Below are positions 8,336 to 17,350 of a DNA stretch of 64,000 nucleotides, one piece after another. Positions within the stretch are counted from its first letter, which is position 1, and the number at the start of each line of letters is the position of its first letter. This DNA comes from Christiangramia sp. (lineage in GTDB: Bacteria; Bacteroidota; Bacteroidia; Flavobacteriales; Flavobacteriaceae), in the NCBI RefSeq assembly GCF_029937855.1, contig NZ_JAPYPC010000018.1, positions 1 to 64,000 on the forward strand, written 5' to 3'. The position numbers were made by a program, and so were the translations under genes. Under the pieces are notes generated by a model. That model made no database searches. It was not told where the DNA came from and was given only the letters and a program-made list of their open reading frames with translations.

Positions 8336-9637
8336 TTAAAATTCTCTACTTGACCATAAATGACGGAATTGGTAAAAAATCCGTTCTATCAATGTTACCT
8401 CCTTCAGTAATATCTCTGCTGTTCCATTTAATTCCTGATGAAACTCTAATTCTTTACCGTAAGAGGTTTTCAGGTCATTAATAGTTAAGTAAACAATGTA
8501 ACCAGGATTGTCTCCTCCTTTGGGTATTTGTGAAATCGATCCTACCTTGGCTCTTACCATTCCCCATTCATGATAAGGATAGTTATCTAGTTTTAAATTT
8601 ACCTTCTGCCCTTTTTTCAACTTCCCTGCATTCCGAATGGGGATTATGCATTTCCCTATCAGATTCTGCTGAATATCGGGAACAACACTATATACTGATT
8701 CTCCATTTTCTACATTCTGGTATTCTCCCCAAACTTCAAAATAAGATAATCGGCCATCAATGGGGCTTTTCAAAAGGTAGGTATCTTCCCATTTTTGGAT
8801 AGCACTGATTAAATTCTGTTGAGATAATAGTAGATCAACCTCTAGATTACGCTTAGTTTTTAAAGACGTATTACTTAAAAGTTGAAGCCTAGATAGTATA
8901 CCTTTATTTTCTAATATTAACTGATTATACTGTTGATTTAAAAAATGAAATTGGCGCTGCTGCATTAAGAAATCTTTTTCTATATTTTCAAGATCAACCT
9001 GAGAAACCACCCCCTTATTAAATAATTCCTGGAACCTCTTATAATTGGTTTCCGAGACTTCAAGATTTCTTTTAGCGATAGATAATTCTTCATTTTTACT
9101 ATCAATGGAATAAAGCTGATTTGATAATTCCTGCCTCATTTGATGATCATGAATAGATTGATCATTCAGGGACGCTTCAAGTATCAAATGATGATAATTG
9201 CTCAAAAAAGCATTGTAATATAATTGAAGGTCGTTGCCTAAAATTAAATGTGGAGGGTAAATCTCATTTAAATCTTTGAGGGTTTGAATTTTGAAAACGG
9301 TATCTAAATTAGCTCGTAGATTTACTACATCTTTTGTGTTTGAATCATTTTCCAGTTCACCTAAAATATCCCCTTTTGAAACTAAATCTCCGGGTTGGTA
9401 ATTAATCGCAAAAATTTTACCTCCAGATTTTGCTTTTATGTGCACCGGTGGATTTTGTGAGGTGACAATTACCTTTCCTTGAATAACTTCATTAAATGGA
9501 AAATTGGAAGCGAAAATTAGTAATAATACAAAGAAAGCAAATGTCAACTTAGTGCCATTCCGTAATATCCAACCGGGTTCACGCTGAAGAATATTATCAT
9601 TTTTGTATTTTTTGTATTTTTTGAATTTTTCGATAAT
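8336..9637 (-). CDS. HlyD-family membrane-fusion protein of the peptide exporter
   Basis: The frame is a periplasmic adaptor: a membrane helix (TFAFFVLLLIFASNFPF), a biotinyl-lipoyl half (SGGKIFAINYQPGDLVSKGDIL), long coiled coils with SQVDLENIEKDF, the second lipoyl half (LLKSPIDGRLSYFEVWGEYQNVENGESVYSVVP) and a beta-barrel end. The only canonical start, TTG at 9547, would begin right at the membrane helix. The open frame continues upstream with coding-like residues including REPGWILRNG, a typical adaptor N-terminus, back to about 9637, where ATT or ATC are the only possible starts. I therefore annotate the longer form (433 aa), with the exact start uncertain. It follows the transporter stop by 8 bases and works with it as the bridge across the periplasm. 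Confidence 0.85.
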   Translation of the reverse strand: MIEKFKKYKKYKNDNILQREPGWILRNGTKLTFAFFVLLLIFASNFPFNEVIQGKVIVTSQNPPVHIKAKSGGKIFAINYQPGDLVSKGDILGELENDSNTKDVVNLRANLDTVFKIQTLKDLNEIYPPHLILGNDLQLYYNAFLSNYHHLILEASLNDQSIHDHQMRQELSNQLYSIDSKNEELSIAKRNLEVSETNYKRFQELFNKGVVSQVDLENIEKDFLMQQRQFHFLNQQYNQLILENKGILSRLQLLSNTSLKTKRNLEVDLLLSQQNLISAIQKWEDTYLLKSPIDGRLSYFEVWGEYQNVENGESVYSVVPDIQQNLIGKCIIPIRNAGKLKKGQKVNLKLDNYPYHEWGMVRAKVGSISQIPKGGDNPGYIVYLTINDLKTSYGKELEFHQELNGTAEILLKEVTLIERIFYQFRHLWSSREF

Positions 9638-9645
9638 GGTTAAAT

Positions 9646-11823
9646 TTAAAGTTGATTTCTAATTAATGTATAGTAAACACCCCTCTGAGAAAGCAACTCT
9701 TGGTGATTCCCCTGTTCCACGATATTTCCCTTATCCATAACCAGTATTTGATCTGCATTTTTTACCGTGGATAGCCTATGGGCTACGATAATTACTGTTT
9801 TATCCCGGTAAAAATGATTCAGGTTTTCTGTTATTATTTTTTCGTTTTCAGCATCTAAGGAGCTTGTAGCTTCATCAAAAAATAAATATTTAGGATCTTT
9901 GTATATCGCCCTTGCAATTAAAAGTCTTTGTTTCTCTCCCCCGCTTAATAGCTGTCCTTGTTCACCAATCCTGGTCTGATACCCAAGAGGGAGTGAACTA
10001 ATTAAACCGGTCAAATTGGCCATTTCGACCGATTCTATTAATCGCTTTTGGTTTAATGGTTCATCAGATTTTGATTCTGTGATATTTCGTTCTATCGTAT
10101 CATTGAACAAAATTCCATCCTGTAAAACCACACCACACATCCTTCTCCAGTTGTTTACTTGAATATGTTCGAAATTTTCGTATCCAATACTTATCCTGCC
10201 TTCACAAGGTTTATATAATTGCAATAATATTTTCAGAAGGCTCGTCTTACCAGATCCACTAGCTCCTACAATGGCAGTAACTTTTCCGTGTGGAAAAATG
10301 GTAGAAACATTCTTGAGAACAGCTTTTGATCCCTGTTCTCCATAATTAAACGAGATATTTTCGAGTTTTATATCGCTTTTCAACTCTAAACCAAATCTTT
10401 CATTCTGATATACTTCAGATTTTTGATTGTGAATTTCAGCCAATCTTTTTAAAGAAAGTTTTGCTTTTTGATAGCCCAATAGGAAATCGATAGTATTAGA
10501 AATTGGTATGTAAAGACTTCCTACAATGAATTGGATTGCCAACATGGTACCTAAGGATATTTCACCGGATATGACTGCCTTTGCTGACCAAAAAACAATC
10601 AGGATGCCCATAATTTCATTAATAAATTTACCGCCCTTAATTTGACTATGATCAACCTTCAGGATAGTTGATTGCAATCCAAAAAGCCTGGACTGATTCA
10701 TCTCCCACTCCGATTTTCTTCTTTCTTCAGAATTGTTAATTTTGATTTCCATCACTGCCATAATGATTTGAAGAAAATGGGATTGCTCCTTTCTATGCAA
10801 ATCAAATTGCTGGTGATCCAGAACCTCTTTCTTTTTCATAAATAAAAGAGACCACCCTAAAAACAAAGAAGTTCCAATCAAGAAAATTAGAAATATCGTA
10901 CTATCAAAAATTCCTAAAACAAAAGCAAAAACTATTATGCTAAGCAGGTCAAAAAATATACTCAGGGATTGGCCGCTCAGGAATTCCTCTACTCTTTGAT
11001 GATCGTAAATCCTCTGCATAAAATCGCCGGTGGTTTTTGAGTCAAAAAAAGTAATTGGAAGCTTCAAAAGTTTATCCAGAAAATCCGACACCATAGCTAT
11101 GGTAACTTTGGTGCTGATGTGCAGTAAGAGCCAATCCCGAATCACCTCTGTGACGGAACGAGTTAGAAATAAAAAAAGTTGTGCTATAACGATCAGGTAT
11201 ATAAAATCAAGATTCTCATAATTGATCCCGTAATCCACAATGCTTTGAGTTAGAAAAGGAAGGATTAACTGAATTAACATCGCAGTGAATAAACCCAAGG
11301 TGATTTGTCCTATATATTTTTTATACGGACTAAGATATTCGAGTAAAAATCCTATTCCTTCCGGCTTAGCTTCTTCATTATCGTTATCCAGAAAATCCTC
11401 TTTAGGTTGGACAAGGAGTAATACGCCCTCATTTTCATTCTTACCTGACCATCGCACCTGAAATTCATTATGAGAATATTTTATTTTTCCTATGGCCGGG
11501 TCGGAAACAAAAACATTTCGTTTATCAGTTTTATATATCACCAAAAAATGATTCTGTTCCCAGTGAGCAATTGCAGGAAGTGGAATATCTTCAATCAGTT
11601 CCTTTAAGTTAGCTTTAATGCCAACAGAATCTAATCCAATTCTTTCCATTGCTTGTGAAAGACCCTGAAAGGATACTCCTCCTTTTTGTTGGGATGAGAT
11701 TTCACGTAAAAAATCTATATTGAAATGTCTGCCGTAAAATTCTGTAATGATTTTTAGGCAGGTAGGCCCACAATCCATTTGATCAAGCTGACGATAAGCC
11801 GGAAAATTAATTGCACTAAACAT
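9646..11823 (-). CDS. C39-peptidase-containing ABC transporter (PCAT) for GG-leader peptides
   Basis: From the ATG at 11823 (a TTG 9 bases upstream is less likely) the product is 725 aa. Residues 1-~130 are a C39 cysteine protease: DCGPTCL with catalytic Cys about 18, NHFLVIY with His about 92 and SDPAIG with Asp about 108. Residues ~155-460 form the six-helix ABC membrane domain. The ATPase follows with Walker A GASGSGKTS (~520), signature LSGGEKQR (~626), Walker B LFFDEATSSLD (~650) and H-loop AHRLST. Such proteins cleave a leader after Gly-Gly while exporting the peptide. A matching leader is encoded at 6392-6520, and hlyD follows at once. All catalytic residues are present, so it should be active. 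Confidence 0.95.
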   Translation of the reverse strand: MFSAINFPAYRQLDQMDCGPTCLKIITEFYGRHFNIDFLREISSQQKGGVSFQGLSQAMERIGLDSVGIKANLKELIEDIPLPAIAHWEQNHFLVIYKTDKRNVFVSDPAIGKIKYSHNEFQVRWSGKNENEGVLLLVQPKEDFLDNDNEEAKPEGIGFLLEYLSPYKKYIGQITLGLFTAMLIQLILPFLTQSIVDYGINYENLDFIYLIVIAQLFLFLTRSVTEVIRDWLLLHISTKVTIAMVSDFLDKLLKLPITFFDSKTTGDFMQRIYDHQRVEEFLSGQSLSIFFDLLSIIVFAFVLGIFDSTIFLIFLIGTSLFLGWSLLFMKKKEVLDHQQFDLHRKEQSHFLQIIMAVMEIKINNSEERRKSEWEMNQSRLFGLQSTILKVDHSQIKGGKFINEIMGILIVFWSAKAVISGEISLGTMLAIQFIVGSLYIPISNTIDFLLGYQKAKLSLKRLAEIHNQKSEVYQNERFGLELKSDIKLENISFNYGEQGSKAVLKNVSTIFPHGKVTAIVGASGSGKTSLLKILLQLYKPCEGRISIGYENFEHIQVNNWRRMCGVVLQDGILFNDTIERNITESKSDEPLNQKRLIESVEMANLTGLISSLPLGYQTRIGEQGQLLSGGEKQRLLIARAIYKDPKYLFFDEATSSLDAENEKIITENLNHFYRDKTVIIVAHRLSTVKNADQILVMDKGNIVEQGNHQELLSQRGVYYTLIRNQL

Positions 11824-12141
11824 GACACCCAATTGAAAATCAAAGCACTAAATTAATCTATAACAAAAATGAAGGAAGGCGAATTAACAGACTATTTATA
11901 AATAACGGCCTATTCGTCAAAACACTACAAATCTATCCTTTGGGTGAAAATAGATTTTATCACGACCACAAAAAAAATTTACTAAGCAATTATAAAGAGC
12001 TTCGTAAGTAATTGGAATTTATAAATTTATGTAAAAAATAAATACGTTGATATCACCAATTTCGAAAAAGTGATTTTTCTCTATAATTTGAATTTCATCT
12101 TTAATCAAGGGTTCCGGTTCAATAAATTCTTTAAGGTCAAT
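11824..12141. other. Intergenic region upstream of the export operon
   Basis: About 318 AT-rich bases between the integrase stop and the transporter start, both on the minus strand. It should hold the export operon's promoter, but I could not place a convincing Bacteroidota -33/-7 pair. No gene is seen. Confidence 0.5.
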
Positions 12142-13347
12142 TTAAAAATCTACAACGCTATTCAATGCTTTATCTGTTTCACGGTTCATAAAATTGGATT
12201 GATACATCATAGTTGTAGTAACAGAAGAATGGCGATATAATTTTTGCAACATCTGAATAGGAATTTTATCTCCTGAAATATTTCCAAAGCTATGGCGAGC
12301 AATATGCATGGTAAGTTTTTTATTAATGCCTAATTGGTTTGCAATTCGGCCTAACTGTCTATTAAAATTACGGGTTACCGTTTTTATTCTAGTCCTAACT
12401 TGTATATCATCATCAAGATCAATATATCTCAACTCTGGAAATACTAAATCACTATTATCAATTTTGAAAGGAAAGTATTGATCTAAAATTTTTTGAGCTT
12501 TAAATGGGATTTGAAGCGAAACTAACTTGTCATTTTTCTTCATACGATAATATAATCTATCATCCTTTAGATCAGTCCATTTTAATTGAATGATATCAGT
12601 TATCCTAACCCCAGCAAAATAAAAACTTAATAACCATACATTCAAAGTATGCTGATTTGCTTCGCTCAAATCGGTGGCATTTTCTAATTTCTTTAATTCA
12701 CTAATATTCAATCCAATTTTTTTTGCTTCCGGTATTTTAATCTGGTATTTACCCTTACCAAATGGATAATCATTATGATCAGCATTTTTTAAAGCTAATC
12801 CTAAATTATATATAGCCCTAATGCATATCATATAATTTACTACTGTGCGCTTTGCCCGGTATTTTTTAAATTCCAGATAGGACGCAAACCTCTTGAGTAA
12901 TGGAACGTCTATTTCGTGAAATTCTATACTGGCACCTGCAAAATTTAAAAATTGATTGACTCTATTCTTTTCAGTTAAGTATTGATTCGATTTTCTTCTT
13001 GCAAGTATATTATTCAAATATATATCTGCAGTATGTTTGAAATTGCATGAATTTTGTCTGCGTATAGACTCTTTAAGTTTGACTACTGATAATTTTCTTT
13101 CTGTTGACTCATTTTCGAGGAGCTTTTCATTAGCCTCAGTAAGTTTAATAAGCAAAAGATGATTTAAACGGGAAGAATTAGGATGTGAGCTTTTAACCTT
13201 CTTTTTCTTTTCATCCCAATCTTTTTTTTCTATATATTGACCAGTGTATAAATAAGTTGATCTTCGATTTCTAATAATCCGAATAGCAATAGGTTGCAAA
13301 CCTGATTTGTTAATCTTTTTTCTTAGAACTGCACTTACCGACGACAT
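12142..13347 (-). CDS. Tyrosine recombinase/integrase of the left element
   Basis: A 401-aa site-specific recombinase. It has an N-terminal arm-binding domain (residues 1-~90, LRKKINKSGLQPIAIRI), a SAM-like core-binding domain (~100-205) and a catalytic domain with Arg about 248 (AGVRITD), the HxxRH box at about 348-352 (HIARHSF), His about 373 (LYRHSS) and Tyr about 382 (MMYQS). The catalytic set is complete. Its start lies 168 bases from a tRNA-derived fragment (13515-13558), the usual position for an integrase beside its attachment site. The element it moves probably extends leftwards out of the window. Paired 10-bp direct repeats on either side of the tRNA fragment are possible arm-type sites. 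Confidence 0.93.
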   Translation of the reverse strand: MSSVSAVLRKKINKSGLQPIAIRIIRNRRSTYLYTGQYIEKKDWDEKKKKVKSSHPNSSRLNHLLLIKLTEANEKLLENESTERKLSVVKLKESIRRQNSCNFKHTADIYLNNILARRKSNQYLTEKNRVNQFLNFAGASIEFHEIDVPLLKRFASYLEFKKYRAKRTVVNYMICIRAIYNLGLALKNADHNDYPFGKGKYQIKIPEAKKIGLNISELKKLENATDLSEANQHTLNVWLLSFYFAGVRITDIIQLKWTDLKDDRLYYRMKKNDKLVSLQIPFKAQKILDQYFPFKIDNSDLVFPELRYIDLDDDIQVRTRIKTVTRNFNRQLGRIANQLGINKKLTMHIARHSFGNISGDKIPIQMLQKLYRHSSVTTTMMYQSNFMNRETDKALNSVVDF

Positions 13348-13389
13348 TTTTTTTAGATTAATATCTCAATTAAAGATAATAAAATATTG

Positions 13390-13410
13390 GGTACAACATA
13401 GGTACAACAT
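13390..13410. repeat. Tandem direct repeat GGTACAACAT, 11-base period
   Basis: Two exact copies (13390-13399 and 13401-13410) upstream of the integrase ATG. A related pair, AGTACAGAAT, with the same 11-base spacing occurs at 13608-13628 on the other side of the tRNA fragment. The shared core GTACA and equal period suggest integrase arm sites or a regulator's helical-phase sites (inference). Confidence 0.5.
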
Positions 13411-13514
13411 TTCATGTATTTAAATGAAACTATATGAAATTAAGCAATATAAAAATTATCATATTTAACTGATTTTAAACCGTTTAACACTCATATGACA
13501 TATCACCATGATAT

Positions 13515-13558
13515 TTCATAACCCGGAGGTCCCGAGTTCAAATCTCGGTCTCGCTACT
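13515..13558 (+). other. tRNA-Met (CAU) 3' fragment, candidate attachment site
   Basis: The sequence reads as the 3' half of a tRNA: anticodon loop TTCATAA, CCCGG anticodon-stem arm, variable loop, T-arm CCGAG-TTCAAAT-CTCGG and the acceptor strand ending near CTCGCTA. The 5' half (acceptor strand, D-arm, 5' anticodon stem) is absent, since the preceding bases do not pair. Similarity begins at the anticodon loop, a common crossover site for tyrosine integrases. With the integrase 168 bases away, this is best read as an att half-site marking the right end of the left element. The intact tRNA gene should be at the other end, outside this window. Confidence 0.7.
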
Positions 13559-13566
13559 AGTAAAAT

Positions 13567-13600
13567 AAAGGCTTTCGAGAAATCGAGAGCCTTTTGTTTT
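13567..13600. terminator. Hairpin with T-run after the tRNA fragment
   Basis: AAGGCTTTCGA pairs with TCGAGAGCCTT across GAAA and is followed by TTTTGTTTTTT. It looks like the intrinsic terminator of the tRNA transcription unit, carried along with the 3' fragment. Confidence 0.65.
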
Positions 13601-13607
13601 TTCACTT

Positions 13608-13628
13608 AGTACAGAATAAGTACAGAAT
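13608..13628. repeat. Tandem direct repeat AGTACAGAAT, 11-base period
   Basis: Two exact copies (13608-13617 and 13619-13628), just outside the tRNA-type terminator. They mirror the GGTACAACAT pair on the integrase side in core sequence and spacing. Confidence 0.5.
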
Positions 13629-14209
13629 CTCATTTTTTTTTAATAAGTAAATAAGAGCCATATGGAAAATCTCCGTTTGATATCAATTGAAACGGAATTT
13701 TATATTTATTCCGGAAATTAACTCTAGAAAGTAACCATTAATTTTCTAACGTTAATAAGTTTCAAAATTTTAGCAATTAACCGCCAATCTTGAATCACTC
13801 TCTATTACTTCCCTGGAATAGCTCAGCATGCCTGAAACCTGATAGCTATGAAATACATCCTCTTCCCTATCGTAAAAAGTTCTCATATATATCCCTTAGA
13901 GATGCAGCTTTAAAAAATTCCTAAAAGTAAAGCAGTGAAGAAATGCGAAACGTTAGATCCATAAAATGTCGAAATCACACAGAATAAAAAGTCGATTTTT
14001 TAAATAGCGAATAAATATCCATCTGTAAAATTAAATTTCAGGTAAAAACATAACCTATGATACTGACTTATAACTTTTAAAAAAGACTAAAAAAGCTTTC
14101 TAAAGAAAGCTGAATTACAAGTAATTGGCGCTATTATTTTAAGGCTATTAGGATAATTGTCTAAAAGGAGTCATCATTTAAAGGAATGCTATAAAGCATA
14201 GTAACTCAT
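13629..14209. other. Non-coding stretch between att fragment and hsdR
   Basis: About 580 AT-rich bases with no convincing gene in either strand and no further tRNA. It lies downstream of hsdR and beyond the candidate element end. Confidence 0.5.
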
Positions 14210-17200
14210 TTACACCGCTCTATTTTTCTTAAAATTCTCCGCTTGTTCAAATATTTCTTCATAAACTTCATCCCGTTCCACCGGCGGATAACCGTGTTCA
14301 TCGAGTAATAGAATAAGTCCAACCTTTAGGGCAGATTTAATGTCATTTCTTTTGCTCCAGTCTGGAAATTTCGCTTGTTCGTCCACTAAATCTTTTATTG
14401 ACTTTGAGAGCTCGATGAGCTTATGTTCGGGATATTGAAAATCATATTTGATACAAAGCTCTTTTAAAATATCATAGAAGGCTTTTTCTTCAAAATCAAT
14501 TCCCAACTTTTCCCCGGCCGAAAACTCTTTTTGTACCTGCCAAATAAGATCTGTGAGCTGCTCTGCCATCTCTTCGTAGACCTCTCCGCGTAACACATCA
14601 CCTTTTCTTTCATTGTATCGGGAAACTAGGCCTTCCATCTTTTTAGAAAAATCTACTCCTTTTACCTTGTTCACTTTTTTAATCTCTCCAATAGCCCTGG
14701 CCAGTAATTGCTGTAAAAGTTTGATTTTAGTATTGGGCAATTTGATCTTATCGATTTTTGCCAGATAATCCTCATCAAATATATCCTGCTGACTGTTGGT
14801 CTGATCGCCCATTTTAAAGATCTCCTCCACGCCTTCACTTGCCAATGCATTTTTGATCATCTCTCTTACTTTGGCGTTCATCTGGGCGGTATCCGGTGCA
14901 TTTCCCCTGGTGAGCTTAAAGACTATAGACTTTACAGCTAAGTAAAAATGAGTATAATCCCGTTCTTGTTGGGTTAATTTCTCACTTCCAGCACAAATAT
15001 CATAGGCGGCTTTAAGGCGTTTCACCAAATCCATAAAACGTGTTTGCAGCTCCTTAGTTTGCTGTACATATTCAACGGCCTGGTTCAGGTTGTTTAGCTG
15101 GCTTAAAGGATCTCCATGGAAATAATCGGTACTATCGAATTTGTGAAAAATCCTGGCCAGTAAATCCAGGTGGTCCCTAACTATCTTCAGGGACTTTTCA
15201 ATATCTTCGAAATTCTGACGCTCACCCTTATTATATTTGGCAAGAGCTAAGTTCATTTGTTTCTTAATACCAATATAATCTACTACCAGTCCTTTGTTTT
15301 TACCCTGGAACTTCCGGTTTACCCGGGAAATCGTCTGGATAAGGTTATGTTGCTGGATGGGCTTATCGATATAGATACTATCCAGAAACGGCACATCAAA
15401 ACCTGTGAGCCACATATCGACGACAATGGCAATTTTAAAATTCGATTTCTCATTTTTAAATTGACGGTCCAGCTCTTTCCGGTACTCTTTTGTTCCTAAA
15501 AGATCATACATTTCTTTAGGATCGTCTATACCCCTTGTCATGATCATTTTTATCCGCTCAATAGGCTTGAGCTGCTTCTTGTCTTTTTCGGTTAATTCGG
15601 CACCTTCTTCTGCCTTTCTAACCTTTGCCCATTCCGGTCTTAATTCGATGATGTTCTTATAAAGCTCGTAAGCTATTTCACGACTGCTACAAACGAAAAT
15701 TGCTTTTCCTTTTACGGTAGCACCTTCCTCTAGCCTTTTTTCATAATGATTGACAAAATCTTCTGCTATGGCCTGTAAACGATCCGGATCACTCAAAATG
15801 GCATTAATGTTAGCCGACTGCTTTTTACTCTCTTCTACCTGGTACTCATTCGCACCTTCTTCCTCAGCTACCCGGTAATATTCCTCAATTTTCTTTAATT
15901 CCCTATTTTCAAGGGCCACTTTCGCTGCCCTTCCTTCATATACAATACGTACTGTAATTTCATCTATTACAGATTCTGTCATTGTATATTCATCTACCAC
16001 CTTCCCAAATACATCTAAAGTAGCATCGATTGGCGTCCCGGTAAAACCTACAAAAGTAGCATTTGGCAAAGAATCGTGAAGGTATTTAGCAAAGCCAAAA
16101 GTTTTCTGCACCCCTTTTTCTGTGATTTTTATTTTTTGGTCAAGATTGGTCTGGCTCCGGTGAGCCTCATCAGATATACAAATAACATTGCTTCTATTCG
16201 TAAGCAACTCGGTGTCTTCTGTAAACTTATGTATAGTGGTAAGGAACACTCCACCACTTTCCCTTCCTCTTATTCGTTTGCGTAGGTCTGCACGGCTTTC
16301 TGCACTTGCGATAGCATCATCCCCAATAAAGGCTTTGGCATTGGTAAATTGCCCTGCAAGCTGATCATCCAAATCGGTTCGATCAGTTATCAAAATAATG
16401 GTGGGGCTTTCAAAGTGATCACTTTTCATTAAAAGCCGGGTTAGGAAAAGCATGGTAAAACTTTTACCGGAGCCAGTTGCTCCAAAATAGGTGCCTCCTT
16501 TTCCGTTTCCGTTAGGTTTTTGGACTTTCTGAATATTTTCAAATAGAGCCCTGGCCGCATAATACTGGGGGTAGCGGCACACGATCTTTTCGTCTTTCTT
16601 GGAACTGTCCGGTAAATAAATAAAGTTTTTAATGATATCCCGCAGCCTGTTTTGATGCAACATTCCCTGGATAAGGGTGAACATACTATCAATACCGTCA
16701 ACCTCTTTTGCCAATCCAGCGATCCTGCGCCATGCATAAAAAAATTCATAAGGCGCAAAAAATGAACCTGCTTTGGTATTTACACCATCACTAATTACAC
16801 AAAATGCATTGTACTTAAAAAGTTCAGGTATGTCCCTTTGGTAACGCACTGTTAATTGAATATAGGCGTCATAAATGGTGGTATTTTCCTGAATCGCCGT
16901 TTTGAATTCGAAAACAACTACCGGAATTCCATTAATATAAAGAATCCCGTCAGGAATACGTTTTTGAGTGCCGGTAATTTCCAGCTGATTAACGAACTTA
17001 TAAGTATTTTGGTTGTCTTCTGAATAATCAATTAAATAGATCCAGATATCTTTTTGGGAACGGTCTTCCCGCTTTAGCGAGAAACCATCAGAAAGCATTC
17101 GCATAAACTCCTTGTTGCTTTCATAAAGATCTGATGCCGGAAGAGTTTTAAGTCTAAGAATAATGGAATCTATTTCATTTTTAGTAATCCCGTTTTTCCG

Positions 17201-17350
17201 GTACCTTGTCAATAGAAATTCCTGAAGATCACTTTCAATGAGCACTTCATCTTCCTTTCGTGAGATTGTGCCTCCCAGTTGATGCTTATAATCTTCTTGT
17301 TCAAGCTGGTTGGCAAAAACGCTTTCCAGTTGTGCTTCGGTAAATTTCAT
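14210..17350 (-). CDS. hsdR: Type I restriction enzyme R subunit (HsdR)
   Basis: A 1046-aa protein with a complete HsdR layout. The N-terminal PD-(D/E)xK nuclease shows Asp about 134 (RIPDGIL) and EFK at 148-150. The SF2 translocase follows with Walker A GATGSGKS at ~290-297, DEAH at 394-397 and GFTGTP, then VVDMWLTGFDVP and QTISRVNR of the second RecA domain. The C-terminal helical region contacts the methyltransferase. The enzyme translocates DNA and cuts unmethylated invaders together with HsdM and HsdS. It is the last gene of the operon, separated from hsdS by four TIR/SLOG genes, a RhuM-like gene and a short remnant. Its ATG overlaps the remnant's stop, which indicates coupling. Confidence 0.96.
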   Translation of the reverse strand: MKFTEAQLESVFANQLEQEDYKHQLGGTISRKEDEVLIESDLQEFLLTRYRKNGITKNEIDSIILRLKTLPASDLYESNKEFMRMLSDGFSLKREDRSQKDIWIYLIDYSEDNQNTYKFVNQLEITGTQKRIPDGILYINGIPVVVFEFKTAIQENTTIYDAYIQLTVRYQRDIPELFKYNAFCVISDGVNTKAGSFFAPYEFFYAWRRIAGLAKEVDGIDSMFTLIQGMLHQNRLRDIIKNFIYLPDSSKKDEKIVCRYPQYYAARALFENIQKVQKPNGNGKGGTYFGATGSGKSFTMLFLTRLLMKSDHFESPTIILITDRTDLDDQLAGQFTNAKAFIGDDAIASAESRADLRKRIRGRESGGVFLTTIHKFTEDTELLTNRSNVICISDEAHRSQTNLDQKIKITEKGVQKTFGFAKYLHDSLPNATFVGFTGTPIDATLDVFGKVVDEYTMTESVIDEITVRIVYEGRAAKVALENRELKKIEEYYRVAEEEGANEYQVEESKKQSANINAILSDPDRLQAIAEDFVNHYEKRLEEGATVKGKAIFVCSSREIAYELYKNIIELRPEWAKVRKAEEGAELTEKDKKQLKPIERIKMIMTRGIDDPKEMYDLLGTKEYRKELDRQFKNEKSNFKIAIVVDMWLTGFDVPFLDSIYIDKPIQQHNLIQTISRVNRKFQGKNKGLVVDYIGIKKQMNLALAKYNKGERQNFEDIEKSLKIVRDHLDLLARIFHKFDSTDYFHGDPLSQLNNLNQAVEYVQQTKELQTRFMDLVKRLKAAYDICAGSEKLTQQERDYTHFYLAVKSIVFKLTRGNAPDTAQMNAKVREMIKNALASEGVEEIFKMGDQTNSQQDIFDEDYLAKIDKIKLPNTKIKLLQQLLARAIGEIKKVNKVKGVDFSKKMEGLVSRYNERKGDVLRGEVYEEMAEQLTDLIWQVQKEFSAGEKLGIDFEEKAFYDILKELCIKYDFQYPEHKLIELSKSIKDLVDEQAKFPDWSKRNDIKSALKVGLILLLDEHGYPPVERDEVYEEIFEQAENFKKNRAV

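Noticed and set aside
13501-13560. Complete tRNA gene
   Set aside because: Only the 3' half from the anticodon loop is present; the preceding bases cannot form the acceptor, D or 5' anticodon stem.
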